From CAWDMC01 sp963803295 (GTDB taxonomy: Bacteria > Acidobacteriota > Terriglobia > UBA7540): a stretch of DNA of 64,000 bases. The stretch covers positions 14,111 through 78,110 of the forward strand of contig CAWDMC010000017.1 of the NCBI GenBank assembly GCA_963803295.1, in the 5' to 3' direction. This document shows, in pieces, positions 26,068-35,067 of the stretch (position 1 is its first letter; each line of letters opens with the position of its first letter). The notes under the pieces are model-generated. The model was given only the letters and a program-made list of their open reading frames with translations. It made no database searches and was not told where the DNA came from. The position numbers were made by a program, and so were the translations under genes.

Positions 26068-28299
26068 TCACCACCAGGTGGGGACAGGCTTGCCCTCAAT
26101 CCTGAGGATCGCTTCCTGGCCCGTGGCGCCCAGGCGACCTGACTTGTAGGCTTGTTGCAGGGCGGGAAGAGCATCCTTCGCGTCGGGGCCGAACTCCCCC
26201 AGCGCAGCCGCTACTCCGTTGAGGACAAGTCCGTCTTCGTCGGCGGTCAGCCTGTCCGCCAGCGGCCGGATGGCAGTGTGAGCCGCTCGACCCATCGATC
26301 CCAGGGCGCTGGCGGCCGAAGCACGAACGTTGCCTACCGGATCTTTGAGGGCGCGTATCAGATCAGGAATCGCCGGAGCCCCCGTCGGTCCCATCGCCCT
26401 CACGGCCAGCGCCGCTAGAATTCGCACCTGGGGGCTGGTGTCAGAGAGGCTCTTACCGAGAGCCGGGGCTGCGGCTGCGCCATTCGGTCCGATCTGCGAA
26501 AACGCCCAGGCCGCAGCCGAACGCACTTCGGGGTCGGAGTCATCGAGCGCTGCGGTCACTGAGGGAACGGCAGGCCCAGCGTCTTCGCCAAACGCGCCGA
26601 GGGCCCGAACGATGTCCGCACGGTCAGCTTTTGCCGCGGTCTTGAGTTTCTTCAGGTAAGCGGAGAGCGGAAGCCCGCGGTAGACTGTCGTTCCCTCCGC
26701 GACCGCAGGCAGGTCCTCGGCTGGCGCCGGAGTCAGCTCGTGCTCCACGGCCGGCTCGGGTTCACCCGCCGAAGCTGGAACCTTCTCCAGCACCACGTCC
26801 AGCACACCGATATCGTATCCGGCAGAGGCCTCATCCTTGCCGGTGCAAATCAGGCTGACGGTGTGGCGTCCCTTCTCAAAGCGAAACCAGCCGAGCGGCC
26901 GTTGGACCGCGAGATAGACCTCCGGCTGATAGTTGTGGTAGATCAGCGGACCGGGAAACGGGATTTCCGTGCTGGCCGGCTTGCGCGTATCGAGATTGGT
27001 GGGTTGGTTATCCACTAACGCTTTGTAATTCCCGTAATTGGGCGCTTGGGCTATTTCCGCGATGAGTTCGTAGCGGCCTGTATCCGGAACATCGACTGGA
27101 ATGTTAATCCGGGCTCCCACCCCCTGTGCCTCGAGCGAAAGAAGGTCTTTTCCCCACTCCACTCCACGCTCGACGAATGGCCGGCCCTTTTCGGCAGTCA
27201 CGTCTTTGATCGAGTTAGCGACCCGGATCTCGAGGGCGTTGCCAAGCGGCAGGCGAGCTTCCCCATAGGGTGGCTCAGGCAAGCCCTCATTCACACCTTC
27301 CTGATACCAGAAAGCTACGCTCGAAAAGTAGTCATCACGCTCCTCGAAAGCGGTTCGAGGCGTCCCATCCGAGTTGTAAGTCCACCCATAGTGTTCGATC
27401 CCCGCCCAGATCGACTTCGTGAACGGGATCGGGTCAGGGACGTGCCAGCGATATCCGCTGAGTCGCGAACCCACTCGCTCCCCTTCGGCTACCGGAGAGC
27501 CTGTCCAGGGGCCGCAGGACTCGCGTAGGCCCCAGGCCTCATTGAAGTAGTCTTCGGAGCCAGTGCCCACAATCTGCGGGTGGGTTGCTCCATCTACATA
27601 GAACAAATCGTCGCCTTCGCCAAACCACGAAACCTGGGTTTGAAGAATGCTGAGGACGGTTCCGACATACTTTCCCTTGCCGCGAATGTTGAGGAAGGCA
27701 TAGTGCCTGCCGGGCACGGCAGGATGCTCCTGGCGGTAGTAGGCGTGGAAGTAGCCGATGTCGTCCGGCAACGACGCGTACTTCCTCCAATCCACGTGGT
27801 AGTAGAGGGACTTGATCCTGCTCCCTTCGTTGGTCACGGTAATTTTGCAGGACTTTCGAAAGGGCATGGGCCAGTAGCTGTTTCTTGCCCGACCCAGGGA
27901 CGTGTTCCGGATCATGCTGGAATCGAGATCAACCTGGTACCCGTTTCCCACGCCGAAGAAGTCTCCCAGCGGAGAGTCCACGCTTGGCGTCTTCTTGCCG
28001 TCGTAATAGGCGCGCAGACGCAGCAGCCGCGGCGAGGAGAATTCGTTACCGCCCCCTGTGAACCAGATGTGGCTCACCATTCCGGGACCTGGTAGATCGG
28101 CAATCACCAGCGTCTCACCCGGCAGGATACGCTTGCTATCCTCGTTGCTGAGTACGTAGCGGTTCCCGCTTGTCGACCGAAGAGCGGAGTAATTCTCCAG
28201 GCGGGCAAGGCCCAGTGAACCAGGGGAATCATTCCCCGGCCCTTGGGCCAGGGCGGCTCCTGAAATGAGCATGAATAATACCAGTGGCATCGATTTCAT
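26068..28299 (-). CDS. Secreted DUF2961 protein with C-terminal HEAT repeats
   Basis: 743 residues from ATG 28299, which has AAGGAG 7 bases upstream and opens a signal peptide (VLFMLISGAALAQG). Residues about 25-600 match the DUF2961 family: LPGPGMVSHIWFTGG, GDFFGVGNG, GTGSEDYFNEAWG, then a trailing beta-sandwich-like part. DUF2961 includes carbohydrate-active enzymes (GH172 fructanotransferase relatives). The last 130 residues are HEAT/PBS repeats (SDPEVRSAAAWAFSQIGPNG, PVGNVRASAASALGSMG). The open frame continues to 28623 without a site and is not used. Probably a periplasmic glycan-active protein with a binding scaffold. Confidence 0.85.
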   Translation of the reverse strand: MKSMPLVLFMLISGAALAQGPGNDSPGSLGLARLENYSALRSTSGNRYVLSNEDSKRILPGETLVIADLPGPGMVSHIWFTGGGNEFSSPRLLRLRAYYDGKKTPSVDSPLGDFFGVGNGYQVDLDSSMIRNTSLGRARNSYWPMPFRKSCKITVTNEGSRIKSLYYHVDWRKYASLPDDIGYFHAYYRQEHPAVPGRHYAFLNIRGKGKYVGTVLSILQTQVSWFGEGDDLFYVDGATHPQIVGTGSEDYFNEAWGLRESCGPWTGSPVAEGERVGSRLSGYRWHVPDPIPFTKSIWAGIEHYGWTYNSDGTPRTAFEERDDYFSSVAFWYQEGVNEGLPEPPYGEARLPLGNALEIRVANSIKDVTAEKGRPFVERGVEWGKDLLSLEAQGVGARINIPVDVPDTGRYELIAEIAQAPNYGNYKALVDNQPTNLDTRKPASTEIPFPGPLIYHNYQPEVYLAVQRPLGWFRFEKGRHTVSLICTGKDEASAGYDIGVLDVVLEKVPASAGEPEPAVEHELTPAPAEDLPAVAEGTTVYRGLPLSAYLKKLKTAAKADRADIVRALGAFGEDAGPAVPSVTAALDDSDPEVRSAAAWAFSQIGPNGAAAAPALGKSLSDTSPQVRILAALAVRAMGPTGAPAIPDLIRALKDPVGNVRASAASALGSMGRAAHTAIRPLADRLTADEDGLVLNGVAAALGEFGPDAKDALPALQQAYKSGRLGATGQEAILRIEGKPVPTWW

Positions 28300-28884
28300 A
28301 AGGCTCCTTCTTGGTGTATGTTCGAGCGCTTGCTTGATCGTTGAGACTTTGAAACCAGAGTTACAACCTCGGCTGTGAGCTGGTCTCTCCACCGGTGAGT
28401 TTGGCGCCGGGGAGAGCGGGGCTACAGAATGAGCGTCACTATAATAGTCCAGAGCACGGATGGGAGGACGGGAGAATGCGGGCCCGATTATTAGTGGTGG
28501 GCGTGCGGAAACGGTGCGGAAAACCTGCGGGATTTTAGCGGGATTCCAGCGGACTTCAGGGCGTCTTTGATCGAGATCTGACGGATCGAGGTTCGATTCA
28601 GGATCAGGGTGGCCCACGGGCAAGGCGTGGGCCGTCGTGTGCGCTGCTCGCAGTTCTTATTGAGGGCCTCCGCAGGTCCCGAGAATCCTTCGCACTACCG
28701 GCTGAGCCAAGCCCTCGAACCCACAGTATCGGGCTTAGTTTCCCTTCTTTTTGTTCTCCGAAAACAGTTGACACCGGACACGGCCACACCCGAGAGTTAG
28801 GGGTGATGCAGTCAGTGCACCCGGGGAGTCGCACGCAGGTTCGCGAGCGAAGGGTTGTCGCGCCCGGGTCTACCCCTGGTCCAA
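28300..28884. other. Gene-free interval between divergent DUF2961 and recN genes
   Basis: 585 bases. I see no credible gene. TTGACA at about 28770 is a possible -35 for recN but has no matching -10. Open frames here are short and lack ribosome-binding sites. Confidence 0.4.
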
Positions 28885-30654
28885 ATGCTGCGCGAGATAC
28901 ACATCCAAAATTACGCAGTCATCGACAAATTGTCGATCGAGTTTCATGCGGGACTGAACCTGCTGTCCGGCGAGACGGGGTCAGGTAAATCGATCCTGGT
29001 GGACGCGCTCGGACTGGCCCTGGGAGGGAGGGCGTCGCCGGATGTCGTTCGCACCGGAGCTGAGCGCGCCGTCGTCACGGCCGTGTTTACGCTGGACGGC
29101 GAGTTCGGCCGGGGAAATGCGTCCGGCATGGAGTCGCCTGCCAGCTGGAAGTCCTGGTTTGACGAGATTGGCACGTCCCCGGCCGAAGGCATCATTTTGA
29201 GGCGCGACATCCAGTCCGGCGGTCGAAGCCGTCTCGCCGTAAACGATCAGCCGGTCACAGCCGCAGCCGTAAGGACGCTGGCTCGCCTTCTGGTTGAGAT
29301 TCACGGTCAAAACGAGCAAGTGGCGCTGTTCGCACGCGACGCCCAACTCGATCTGGTCGACCGGTTTGCCGGGATAGAGGCCGAGGTCGCGAAAATCGGG
29401 ATCCTCCATAGGGAGCGCTCAAGCCTGTACGAGGAGATGCAGCGTCTGGCCCACAACGAACAGGAGCGTCTGAGGACACTCGACTTGCTCAGGTTCCAGG
29501 CTCAGGAGTTAGACCAGTCCCGCCTAAGCGTGGGTGAAGACTCCGAACTTGAAGCCGAGAGGCAGGTTCTTACTAACCTCGAGAGGCTCAGGACGGCAGC
29601 GTCAACCGCTTTCAGCGAACTCTACGAGGATGAGGGCTCGGCCAGCGCCAGGTTGGCCGCCGCCAGCCGTGCTCTCGACGATCTGCGCCGATATGATACG
29701 ACTCTCGATTCTTACATGGAGCCCTTAGCTGCCGCCAAGGCTATTCTGGAAGATGTGGCCTACGCGGTACGCGATTATCTGGTCCGATTGGAAGCCAGCC
29801 CGGGCCGCCTCGAAGAAGTCGAGGAGCGGTTGGCTTTGATCGATCGGCTCAAGCGTAAGTACGGAGATAGCATTCCGGAGATTCTAGCCTTTCGCCAGCG
29901 GGTGGAAGAGCAGCTTAGGGAACTCGAACACGCCGACGAGCGTCGCGAGGAGCTGCGAGCGGCCCTGGGGCGTGTCACCTCGGCTTATGACGAAGCGGCC
30001 CGGCGTGTTTCGGACCTTCGCCGGGCGGCGGCCCAAAAGCTCGAAGCACTGGTTCACGAAGAGCTCGCCCAGCTCGGGATGGAAAAGGCGCGATTCAAGA
30101 TCGCCTTTGCCAAGGCTGAGAATTCCGAGTCCGAAGCTTTGCCGGGTGGGGTCCGGGGAATCGACCACATTGAAATGCATATCTCGCCGAACCCAGGCGA
30201 GGAACCGAGACCGATCGAGAGAGTGGCCTCCGGAGGAGAGTTATCGCGCCTGATGCTGGCACTCAAAACGGTCGTGGGCAGAGAACACGCTGGCGCCCGC
30301 CGTGAGGCGGCAGGGAACCGCAACACTCATCTGACTCCGACGTTTATTTTCGACGAGGTTGACGCTGGCATTGGCGGTCGAGTGGCGGAAAGCGTGGGAT
30401 TGCGTTTGAAACGCCTGTCGCGAGAAGCACAGGTGCTGTGCGTTACTCACCTTCCCCAGATTGCCTGCTTTGCCGATCATCACTACTATGTGGAAAAGGT
30501 CAATCGCGCAGACAGAACCGTCACCACCGTCACGGAACTAGTGACTCCAAAAGAAAGAGCCGCGGAACTGGGCCGGATGCTCTCCGGCAGCCAGATCACG
30601 GATGCTGTGCTGAAGCACGCTGCCGCGATGTTAAAGCAGGGGGCGAGTCTCTAG
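28885..30654 (+). CDS. recN: DNA repair protein RecN
   Basis: SMC-like ATPase for double-strand-break repair, 589 residues. The family N-terminus MLREIHIQNYAVIDKLSIEF sets the start at ATG 28885; the frame is open 10 codons further. Walker A GETGSGKS, signature VASGGELSRLMLALK, Walker B FIFDEVDAGIGGRVAE, with a long coiled-coil middle (RRLKRKYGDS region to VHEELAQL). No ribosome-binding site is evident. Confidence 0.96.
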   Translation: MLREIHIQNYAVIDKLSIEFHAGLNLLSGETGSGKSILVDALGLALGGRASPDVVRTGAERAVVTAVFTLDGEFGRGNASGMESPASWKSWFDEIGTSPAEGIILRRDIQSGGRSRLAVNDQPVTAAAVRTLARLLVEIHGQNEQVALFARDAQLDLVDRFAGIEAEVAKIGILHRERSSLYEEMQRLAHNEQERLRTLDLLRFQAQELDQSRLSVGEDSELEAERQVLTNLERLRTAASTAFSELYEDEGSASARLAAASRALDDLRRYDTTLDSYMEPLAAAKAILEDVAYAVRDYLVRLEASPGRLEEVEERLALIDRLKRKYGDSIPEILAFRQRVEEQLRELEHADERREELRAALGRVTSAYDEAARRVSDLRRAAAQKLEALVHEELAQLGMEKARFKIAFAKAENSESEALPGGVRGIDHIEMHISPNPGEEPRPIERVASGGELSRLMLALKTVVGREHAGARREAAGNRNTHLTPTFIFDEVDAGIGGRVAESVGLRLKRLSREAQVLCVTHLPQIACFADHHYYVEKVNRADRTVTTVTELVTPKERAAELGRMLSGSQITDAVLKHAAAMLKQGASL

Positions 30655-30734
30655 AAGGCAGTCAGAAGCGGGACTTTTGATAAACAACGAATAAGGAAGA
30701 GCCGGTCAGCTAGGCAAACTCCCGAGTTTCAGAC

Positions 30735-30740
30735 TATACT
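30735..30740 (+). promoter_or_regulatory. Possible -10 element for miaB
   Basis: TATACT 25 bases before ATG 30765. The matching -35 is poor (TAGGCA region). Confidence 0.25.
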
Positions 30741-30764
30741 GAACCCCAGGGGTTCACTGGGATC

Positions 30765-32180
30765 ATGACCGGAGACTTGGTTCAGATACTGCCCTCGGGC
30801 ATGCCGAACGCGGAGCAGGCGCGGGTGGGATCAGGCGCGGGCCACGATTCTGGGGTTACAAATGGCGGCAAGACATTCTACATCGAGACCTTCGGCTGCC
30901 AGATGAACGTGCACGATTCGGAGAAAGTCGCGGGCGTGCTGATGGCCCGCGGCTACCACCCGGTCGACAGTCACGATCGAGCCGACGTCATTCTCTACAA
31001 TACTTGTAGCATTCGAGAGAAGGCGGCACAGAAGGTCTTCTCCCGCCTGGGCGCACTCAAGAAGGCGCATCCCGGCAGCCGGAGCATCATCGGCGTCTTG
31101 GGCTGCGTGGCTCAGCAAGAAGGCGCGGGGATCTTCGAGCGCGCTCCCCAGGTGAGCCTGGTGTGCGGATCAGCCAGCTACACAAGACTGCCTGATCTGT
31201 TGGGGCAGCTTGAGGCGGGGTGGCATCGCGTCACCGGACTCTCGCTCGAAACCGACGAGTGTTTCGAGACGGATCTGACCCGCCGCGATAACCCGTTCCG
31301 TGCCTACCTGACCATCATCGAGGGCTGTGACAAGGCGTGCTCCTATTGTGTCGTACCGATGACTCGCGGACCTGAGCGCAGCCGCCCGAGCGATCGCATT
31401 CTGGCCGACGTCCGGCGTCTCGGGAGCGAAGGGTTTACGGAGATTCAGCTTCTCGGCCAGACGGTGAACTCCTACGCCGACCCCTCGCCTGCGCGGCTGA
31501 ACTTTGCGGCTCTGCTGGCGCGGGTGGCTGAGGTGGGTGGAATCCGGCGTGTTCGTTTTACGACTTCACATCCGCATGACTTCACACCTGATATCGTCCA
31601 GGCCATCGACGCGCATCCTGCAATTTGCAATCACGTTCACTTGCCGGTGCAGAGTGGATCGAACCGGGTGCTCGAAAGAATGCGCCGCACTTACACCCGG
31701 GAAGAGTATCTGGAAAAAATCCATTGCATCCGCCGCTCTAAGCGTGCTATTAGCATCTCAACCGATGTCATCGTAGGCTTTTGTGGAGAGACCCTCGAGG
31801 ATTTCGACCAGACTCTCAAGTTGCTGGACGAAGTCGGATACGACCAGGTGTTCTCTTTTAAGTACTCGCCACGTCCTCGTACCGAGGCGGGTGCTTGGGC
31901 GGACGCGGTTCCGGATGACGAGAAGGGAAGACGCTTGTCCGAGTTGCAGGATTGCCAACGCGCCATCCAACTGCGTCGCAACCAGGCCTTGGTCGGCCGC
32001 GAGTTCGAAGTTCTGGTCGAGACCTTTCAACCCAGACTCCTGCAGGCCGTTGCGCGCACGAGCAGCAACCACATCATCAATTTTGCCGGAGAGCCAGACT
32101 GGGCCGGCCGGTACATGAGGGTCCGGGTCACGGCGGCCGGACCGAATAGCCTTGTCGGGCTCCGGGCTGACCGTGGCTAA
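30765..32180 (+). CDS. miaB: tRNA-2-methylthio-N6-dimethylallyladenosine synthase
   Basis: Radical SAM methylthiotransferase modifying i6A37 of tRNA. The UPF0004 domain begins FYIETFGCQMNVHDSE, with the second and third cluster cysteines in NTCSIREKA and LGCVAQ. The radical SAM motif is EGCDKACSYCVVP. A TRAM-like domain ends the 471-residue protein (VLVETFQPRLLQAVARTSSN region). It has an unusual extension of about 36 residues before the core, so an internal ATG (30801) may be the true start. Confidence 0.96.
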   Translation: MTGDLVQILPSGMPNAEQARVGSGAGHDSGVTNGGKTFYIETFGCQMNVHDSEKVAGVLMARGYHPVDSHDRADVILYNTCSIREKAAQKVFSRLGALKKAHPGSRSIIGVLGCVAQQEGAGIFERAPQVSLVCGSASYTRLPDLLGQLEAGWHRVTGLSLETDECFETDLTRRDNPFRAYLTIIEGCDKACSYCVVPMTRGPERSRPSDRILADVRRLGSEGFTEIQLLGQTVNSYADPSPARLNFAALLARVAEVGGIRRVRFTTSHPHDFTPDIVQAIDAHPAICNHVHLPVQSGSNRVLERMRRTYTREEYLEKIHCIRRSKRAISISTDVIVGFCGETLEDFDQTLKLLDEVGYDQVFSFKYSPRPRTEAGAWADAVPDDEKGRRLSELQDCQRAIQLRRNQALVGREFEVLVETFQPRLLQAVARTSSNHIINFAGEPDWAGRYMRVRVTAAGPNSLVGLRADRG

Positions 32181-32240
32181 ATCCACCATGGCAGTTCTCG
32201 AGAGCCTGGGGTTGAAAGCAAGAGGCTGGGGAAGGTTTTT

Positions 32241-32726
32241 ATGGAAATCGAAATGAAAATCCGCGGCCTGATGATGGATCCGGTAACCAACATGCCCATT
32301 GTGATCCTGAAGGACGTCAATGGTGCATCGGTGCTACCCATCTGGGTGGGTATTTACGAAGCGAACGCCATCGCTCTCGAGATCGAGAAGGTTGCGACGC
32401 CCAGGCCTATGACCCACGACCTCATCAAGAATGTGCTCCTTGGACTTGAGACCCACGTTAACAAAGTCGTCGTAACCGAACTTAAGGATGACACGTTCTA
32501 CGCTTTGATCTGGCTTGAAAAAGAAGGCCAGGTGATCTCGATCGATTCGCGTCCCAGCGACGCCCTGGCCCTTGCTTTGCGCACCGATTGTCCGATTTAT
32601 GTGGAGGACGACGTTCTCAAGAATTCCAAGATCTCGAGCGCTGCCTCCGAGAAGGTGAATAACGAGGAGCTTCGGAAGTGGCTGGAGAATCTAGGCGACG
32701 AGGACATGGGCCGGTACAAGATGTGA
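32241..32726 (+). CDS. Bifunctional nuclease (BFN/DUF151) family protein
   Basis: 161 residues. MKIRGLMMDPVTNMPIVIL, LPIWVGIYEANAIALEIE, RPMTHDLIKNVL and DSRPSDALALALR are the BFN hallmarks. Plant and bacterial members show DNase/RNase activity, but the bacterial role is poorly defined. GGGGAAGG precedes ATG 32241. It is followed after 120 bases by parA in the same direction. Confidence 0.93.
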   Translation: MEIEMKIRGLMMDPVTNMPIVILKDVNGASVLPIWVGIYEANAIALEIEKVATPRPMTHDLIKNVLLGLETHVNKVVVTELKDDTFYALIWLEKEGQVISIDSRPSDALALALRTDCPIYVEDDVLKNSKISSAASEKVNNEELRKWLENLGDEDMGRYKM

Positions 32727-32846
32727 AGCAAGTCGTCCGACACTACTTTTCTCTCATCAATCGAACAACCATGTGGCGGGCGTGGTTGGCTCCGGAAACC
32801 ACTAAGTTGTACACCGGAATGAAGACTGAGCGCTGACAACTTCTCT

Positions 32847-33611
32847 ATGCCTACTGTCATTGCGGTTGCCAATCAAAAAGGCGGAGTGGGCAAGACCACG
32901 ACAGCAGTAAACCTGGCAGCGGCCTTCGCGCTCAAGGGCCGGCGTACCCTCCTTATTGACCTTGACCCGCAGTCCAATACCACGATGACGTTTTTTCCTC
33001 TGGAGGAGGTTGCCCATTCGATTTACGAGGTCCTGTCGGATAGCCACACACCTCTCGCTGCAATCATCAAACCGACCCGCTACGACAACTTCAGCGTGGC
33101 GCCGGCGCGCATCACCTTGGCTAAGTTGGAAGCCAGCCTGGTCGGCCAGTTTGACGCGCCCTTCCGCCTGAAGGATGCGATTGCCACAGTTCAGCGTGAG
33201 TACGACATGATTCTGATCGACACGCCGCCTACCCTCGGCATCATGACGGTGAACGCGCTGGTGGCCGCAAAGTATCTGCTGGTGCCGATTCAGGCTGCCT
33301 ACTACGCCATGGAGGGTACGGATGACCTCCTCGAAACGCTGGAACGGGTTCGGGCGAGACCCAATCCTGACTTGAAACTGCTCGGCGTGGTGATGACCCT
33401 GTTCGACAAGCGGACCAATCTGGCGCGCGATATCCACCGGCAGGTAACGGAAGTGTTTGGCGAGCGGTTGTTCAAGACGGTGATCGGCAAGAATGTGCGC
33501 CTGGAGGAAAGTCCCGCTTACAAAGAGACCATCTTTAGCTTCGCTCCGGGATCGCCAGGCGCCCAAGATTACGAAGGACTCGCGCGGGAGGTGCTGCAAC
33601 GTGTCAGCTAG
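32847..33611 (+). CDS. parA: ParA/Soj-family ATPase
   Basis: Chromosome or plasmid segregation ATPase, 254 residues. Deviant Walker A with the leading lysine, KGGVGKTT; LLIDLDPQSNTT; IDTPPTLGIMTVNAL. ParA dimerises on DNA with ATP and is regulated by ParB. Its 3' end overlaps parB by 11 bases. Confidence 0.95.
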   Translation: MPTVIAVANQKGGVGKTTTAVNLAAAFALKGRRTLLIDLDPQSNTTMTFFPLEEVAHSIYEVLSDSHTPLAAIIKPTRYDNFSVAPARITLAKLEASLVGQFDAPFRLKDAIATVQREYDMILIDTPPTLGIMTVNALVAAKYLLVPIQAAYYAMEGTDDLLETLERVRARPNPDLKLLGVVMTLFDKRTNLARDIHRQVTEVFGERLFKTVIGKNVRLEESPAYKETIFSFAPGSPGAQDYEGLAREVLQRVS

Positions 33612-34428
33612 ACGGTCGGGTTTGCCCGTGGTGGTGAAAATGAGACACGACGCCCATTACGTCGAGGATATGATCTCGCGCACCGGCGCGGCGATCGGGA
33701 GGATGATCGGGATCGAGGACATCGAGCCGAACGCCGGGCAGCCGCGCAAGGACTTGGGCGACCTTACCGAACTGGTGGAATCGGTGCGCGAAAAGGGTGT
33801 GCTTGAGCCCCTTTTGGTGCGGCACCAGCCCGTCAGCGGCCGCTACATGATCATTTCCGGCGAGCGTCGCTATCATGCGGCCCGCGCCGCCGGCCTGCGG
33901 GAGTTGCCCTGCATCGAGAAGGACATCGATGACGCCGAGACGCTCGAGATCGCACTCATCGAGAACCTCCAGCGCAAGGACCTGACGCCTTTCGAAGCGG
34001 CCGAAGGAGTGCAGGCTTTGGGAGAACGTTTCGGCCTGACCCATGAGGACATCGCCCGCAAAATCGGTAAAGGCCGGTCGTCCGTTACCGAGCTACTGAG
34101 CCTGCGATCGATTCCAGAGGCTATCAAGGCGCTGTGCCTGGAGAAGGGCGTGCTCTCGAAGTCGCAGTTGTTGCAAGTGGCCCGCCAGGAATCGGAAGAG
34201 AAGATGCGCCACTTGGTGAACCGCTTCGCGCTGGGGACGGTGAATCGCGAACAGGCTCGCCAGGAACGCCAGCCCGACCGCAAGCCTCAGCCGGCCGTTT
34301 TCCGCTTTGTGCCGCCGGCCAGGGAGTTCAAGCTAGTGCTACAGTTCCGCAAGCACGCCGTCGAGCGCCAGGAGGTGATTCAGGCGCTGCGCCGGATCAT
34401 CGAGACGCTGGAATCCGAGCCCAGCTAA
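33601..34428 (+). CDS. parB: ParB/Spo0J-family DNA-binding partition protein
   Basis: 275 residues from GTG 33601, with GGGAGG 8 bases upstream inside parA. ParB CTPase fold: IEPNAGQPRKD, ISGERRYHAARAAGLREL, ALIENLQRKDLTPFEAAEG, then a helix-turn-helix (LTHEDIARKIGKGRSSVTEL). It is shorter C-terminally conserved than chromosomal ParBs, ending in a 60-residue tail suited to dimerisation. No parS-like TGTTTCACGTGAAACA was found in the window. It could be the main chromosomal system or an extra copy. Confidence 0.92.
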   Translation: MSARRSGLPVVVKMRHDAHYVEDMISRTGAAIGRMIGIEDIEPNAGQPRKDLGDLTELVESVREKGVLEPLLVRHQPVSGRYMIISGERRYHAARAAGLRELPCIEKDIDDAETLEIALIENLQRKDLTPFEAAEGVQALGERFGLTHEDIARKIGKGRSSVTELLSLRSIPEAIKALCLEKGVLSKSQLLQVARQESEEKMRHLVNRFALGTVNREQARQERQPDRKPQPAVFRFVPPAREFKLVLQFRKHAVERQEVIQALRRIIETLESEPS

Positions 34429-34445
34429 AGCCGCTCAGCGGCAGG

Positions 34446-34479
34446 CCACGGTTGTTGCTCTTTAAGCGTGGGCTTTTTT
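34446..34479 (+). terminator. Possible intrinsic terminator after parB
   Basis: CCACG (34446-34450) pairs with CGTGG (34467-34471), followed by GC and six T. A small GCCGC/GCGGC hairpin precedes it at 34431. Stem is short, loop long (16). Confidence 0.4.
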
Positions 34480-34561
34480 CATTCCGCCTGGTCGAAACCC
34501 AACCGTTAATTCAAACTGCGAATTGACCATGCGCTGCCCCGATTCCGTAGGCAAGCGTGCC

Positions 34562-34969
34562 ATGGATCCTTCTTCCCAAACAGATTTGCTGTTTGTCTAC
34601 GGCACCCTTCGCCGCGAAGGAAGGTCGCACCGCCTGCTGAGGCAACTGGGCGCGCGATGGCGTGGACGCGGCACTGTGGCGGGCGAGTTGTTTGATTTCG
34701 GGGCCTACCCCGGCGCGCTGCCCCAAGCTTCCCCATCCTCTCGCATCGCCGGCGAACTCTACGAGTTCCCCTCTCCAGACCGTGCGTTCGAGAGGCTCGA
34801 CTCGTACGAAGGCAGCAAATTCCTGCGGCAGGTGACAGCCGTCACCCTTGAAGACGGGAGCGAGGTCCAGGCTTGGATCTACTGGCTGGTTCGATTTCGG
34901 GACCGTGGCGGCGCATTGCTTCCGGCGATTATTTGCAGCATCTCGGGCGTAAAGAGGGCTGAGCCGTAG
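34562..34969 (+). CDS. Gamma-glutamylcyclotransferase-like (GGCT/AIG2) protein
   Basis: 135 residues from ATG 34562, which puts LLFVYGTLRREGRSH at the N-terminus as in the family. Glutamate in PSPDRAFERLDSYEG is near the catalytic position. TTG 34523 and ATG 34529 are upstream alternatives. The GGCT fold forms 5-oxoproline from gamma-glutamyl compounds; exact substrate unknown. Confidence 0.85.
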   Translation: MDPSSQTDLLFVYGTLRREGRSHRLLRQLGARWRGRGTVAGELFDFGAYPGALPQASPSSRIAGELYEFPSPDRAFERLDSYEGSKFLRQVTAVTLEDGSEVQAWIYWLVRFRDRGGALLPAIICSISGVKRAEP

Positions 34970-35067
34970 CCGTTTGCGCCGCCTGTTGACGGCAGGATTC
35001 CTGCTATCATATGTAGCTTGCGCCATTGAGTACGCGACGGTGTACGCAACCGGGGAGAATGCTGCTG

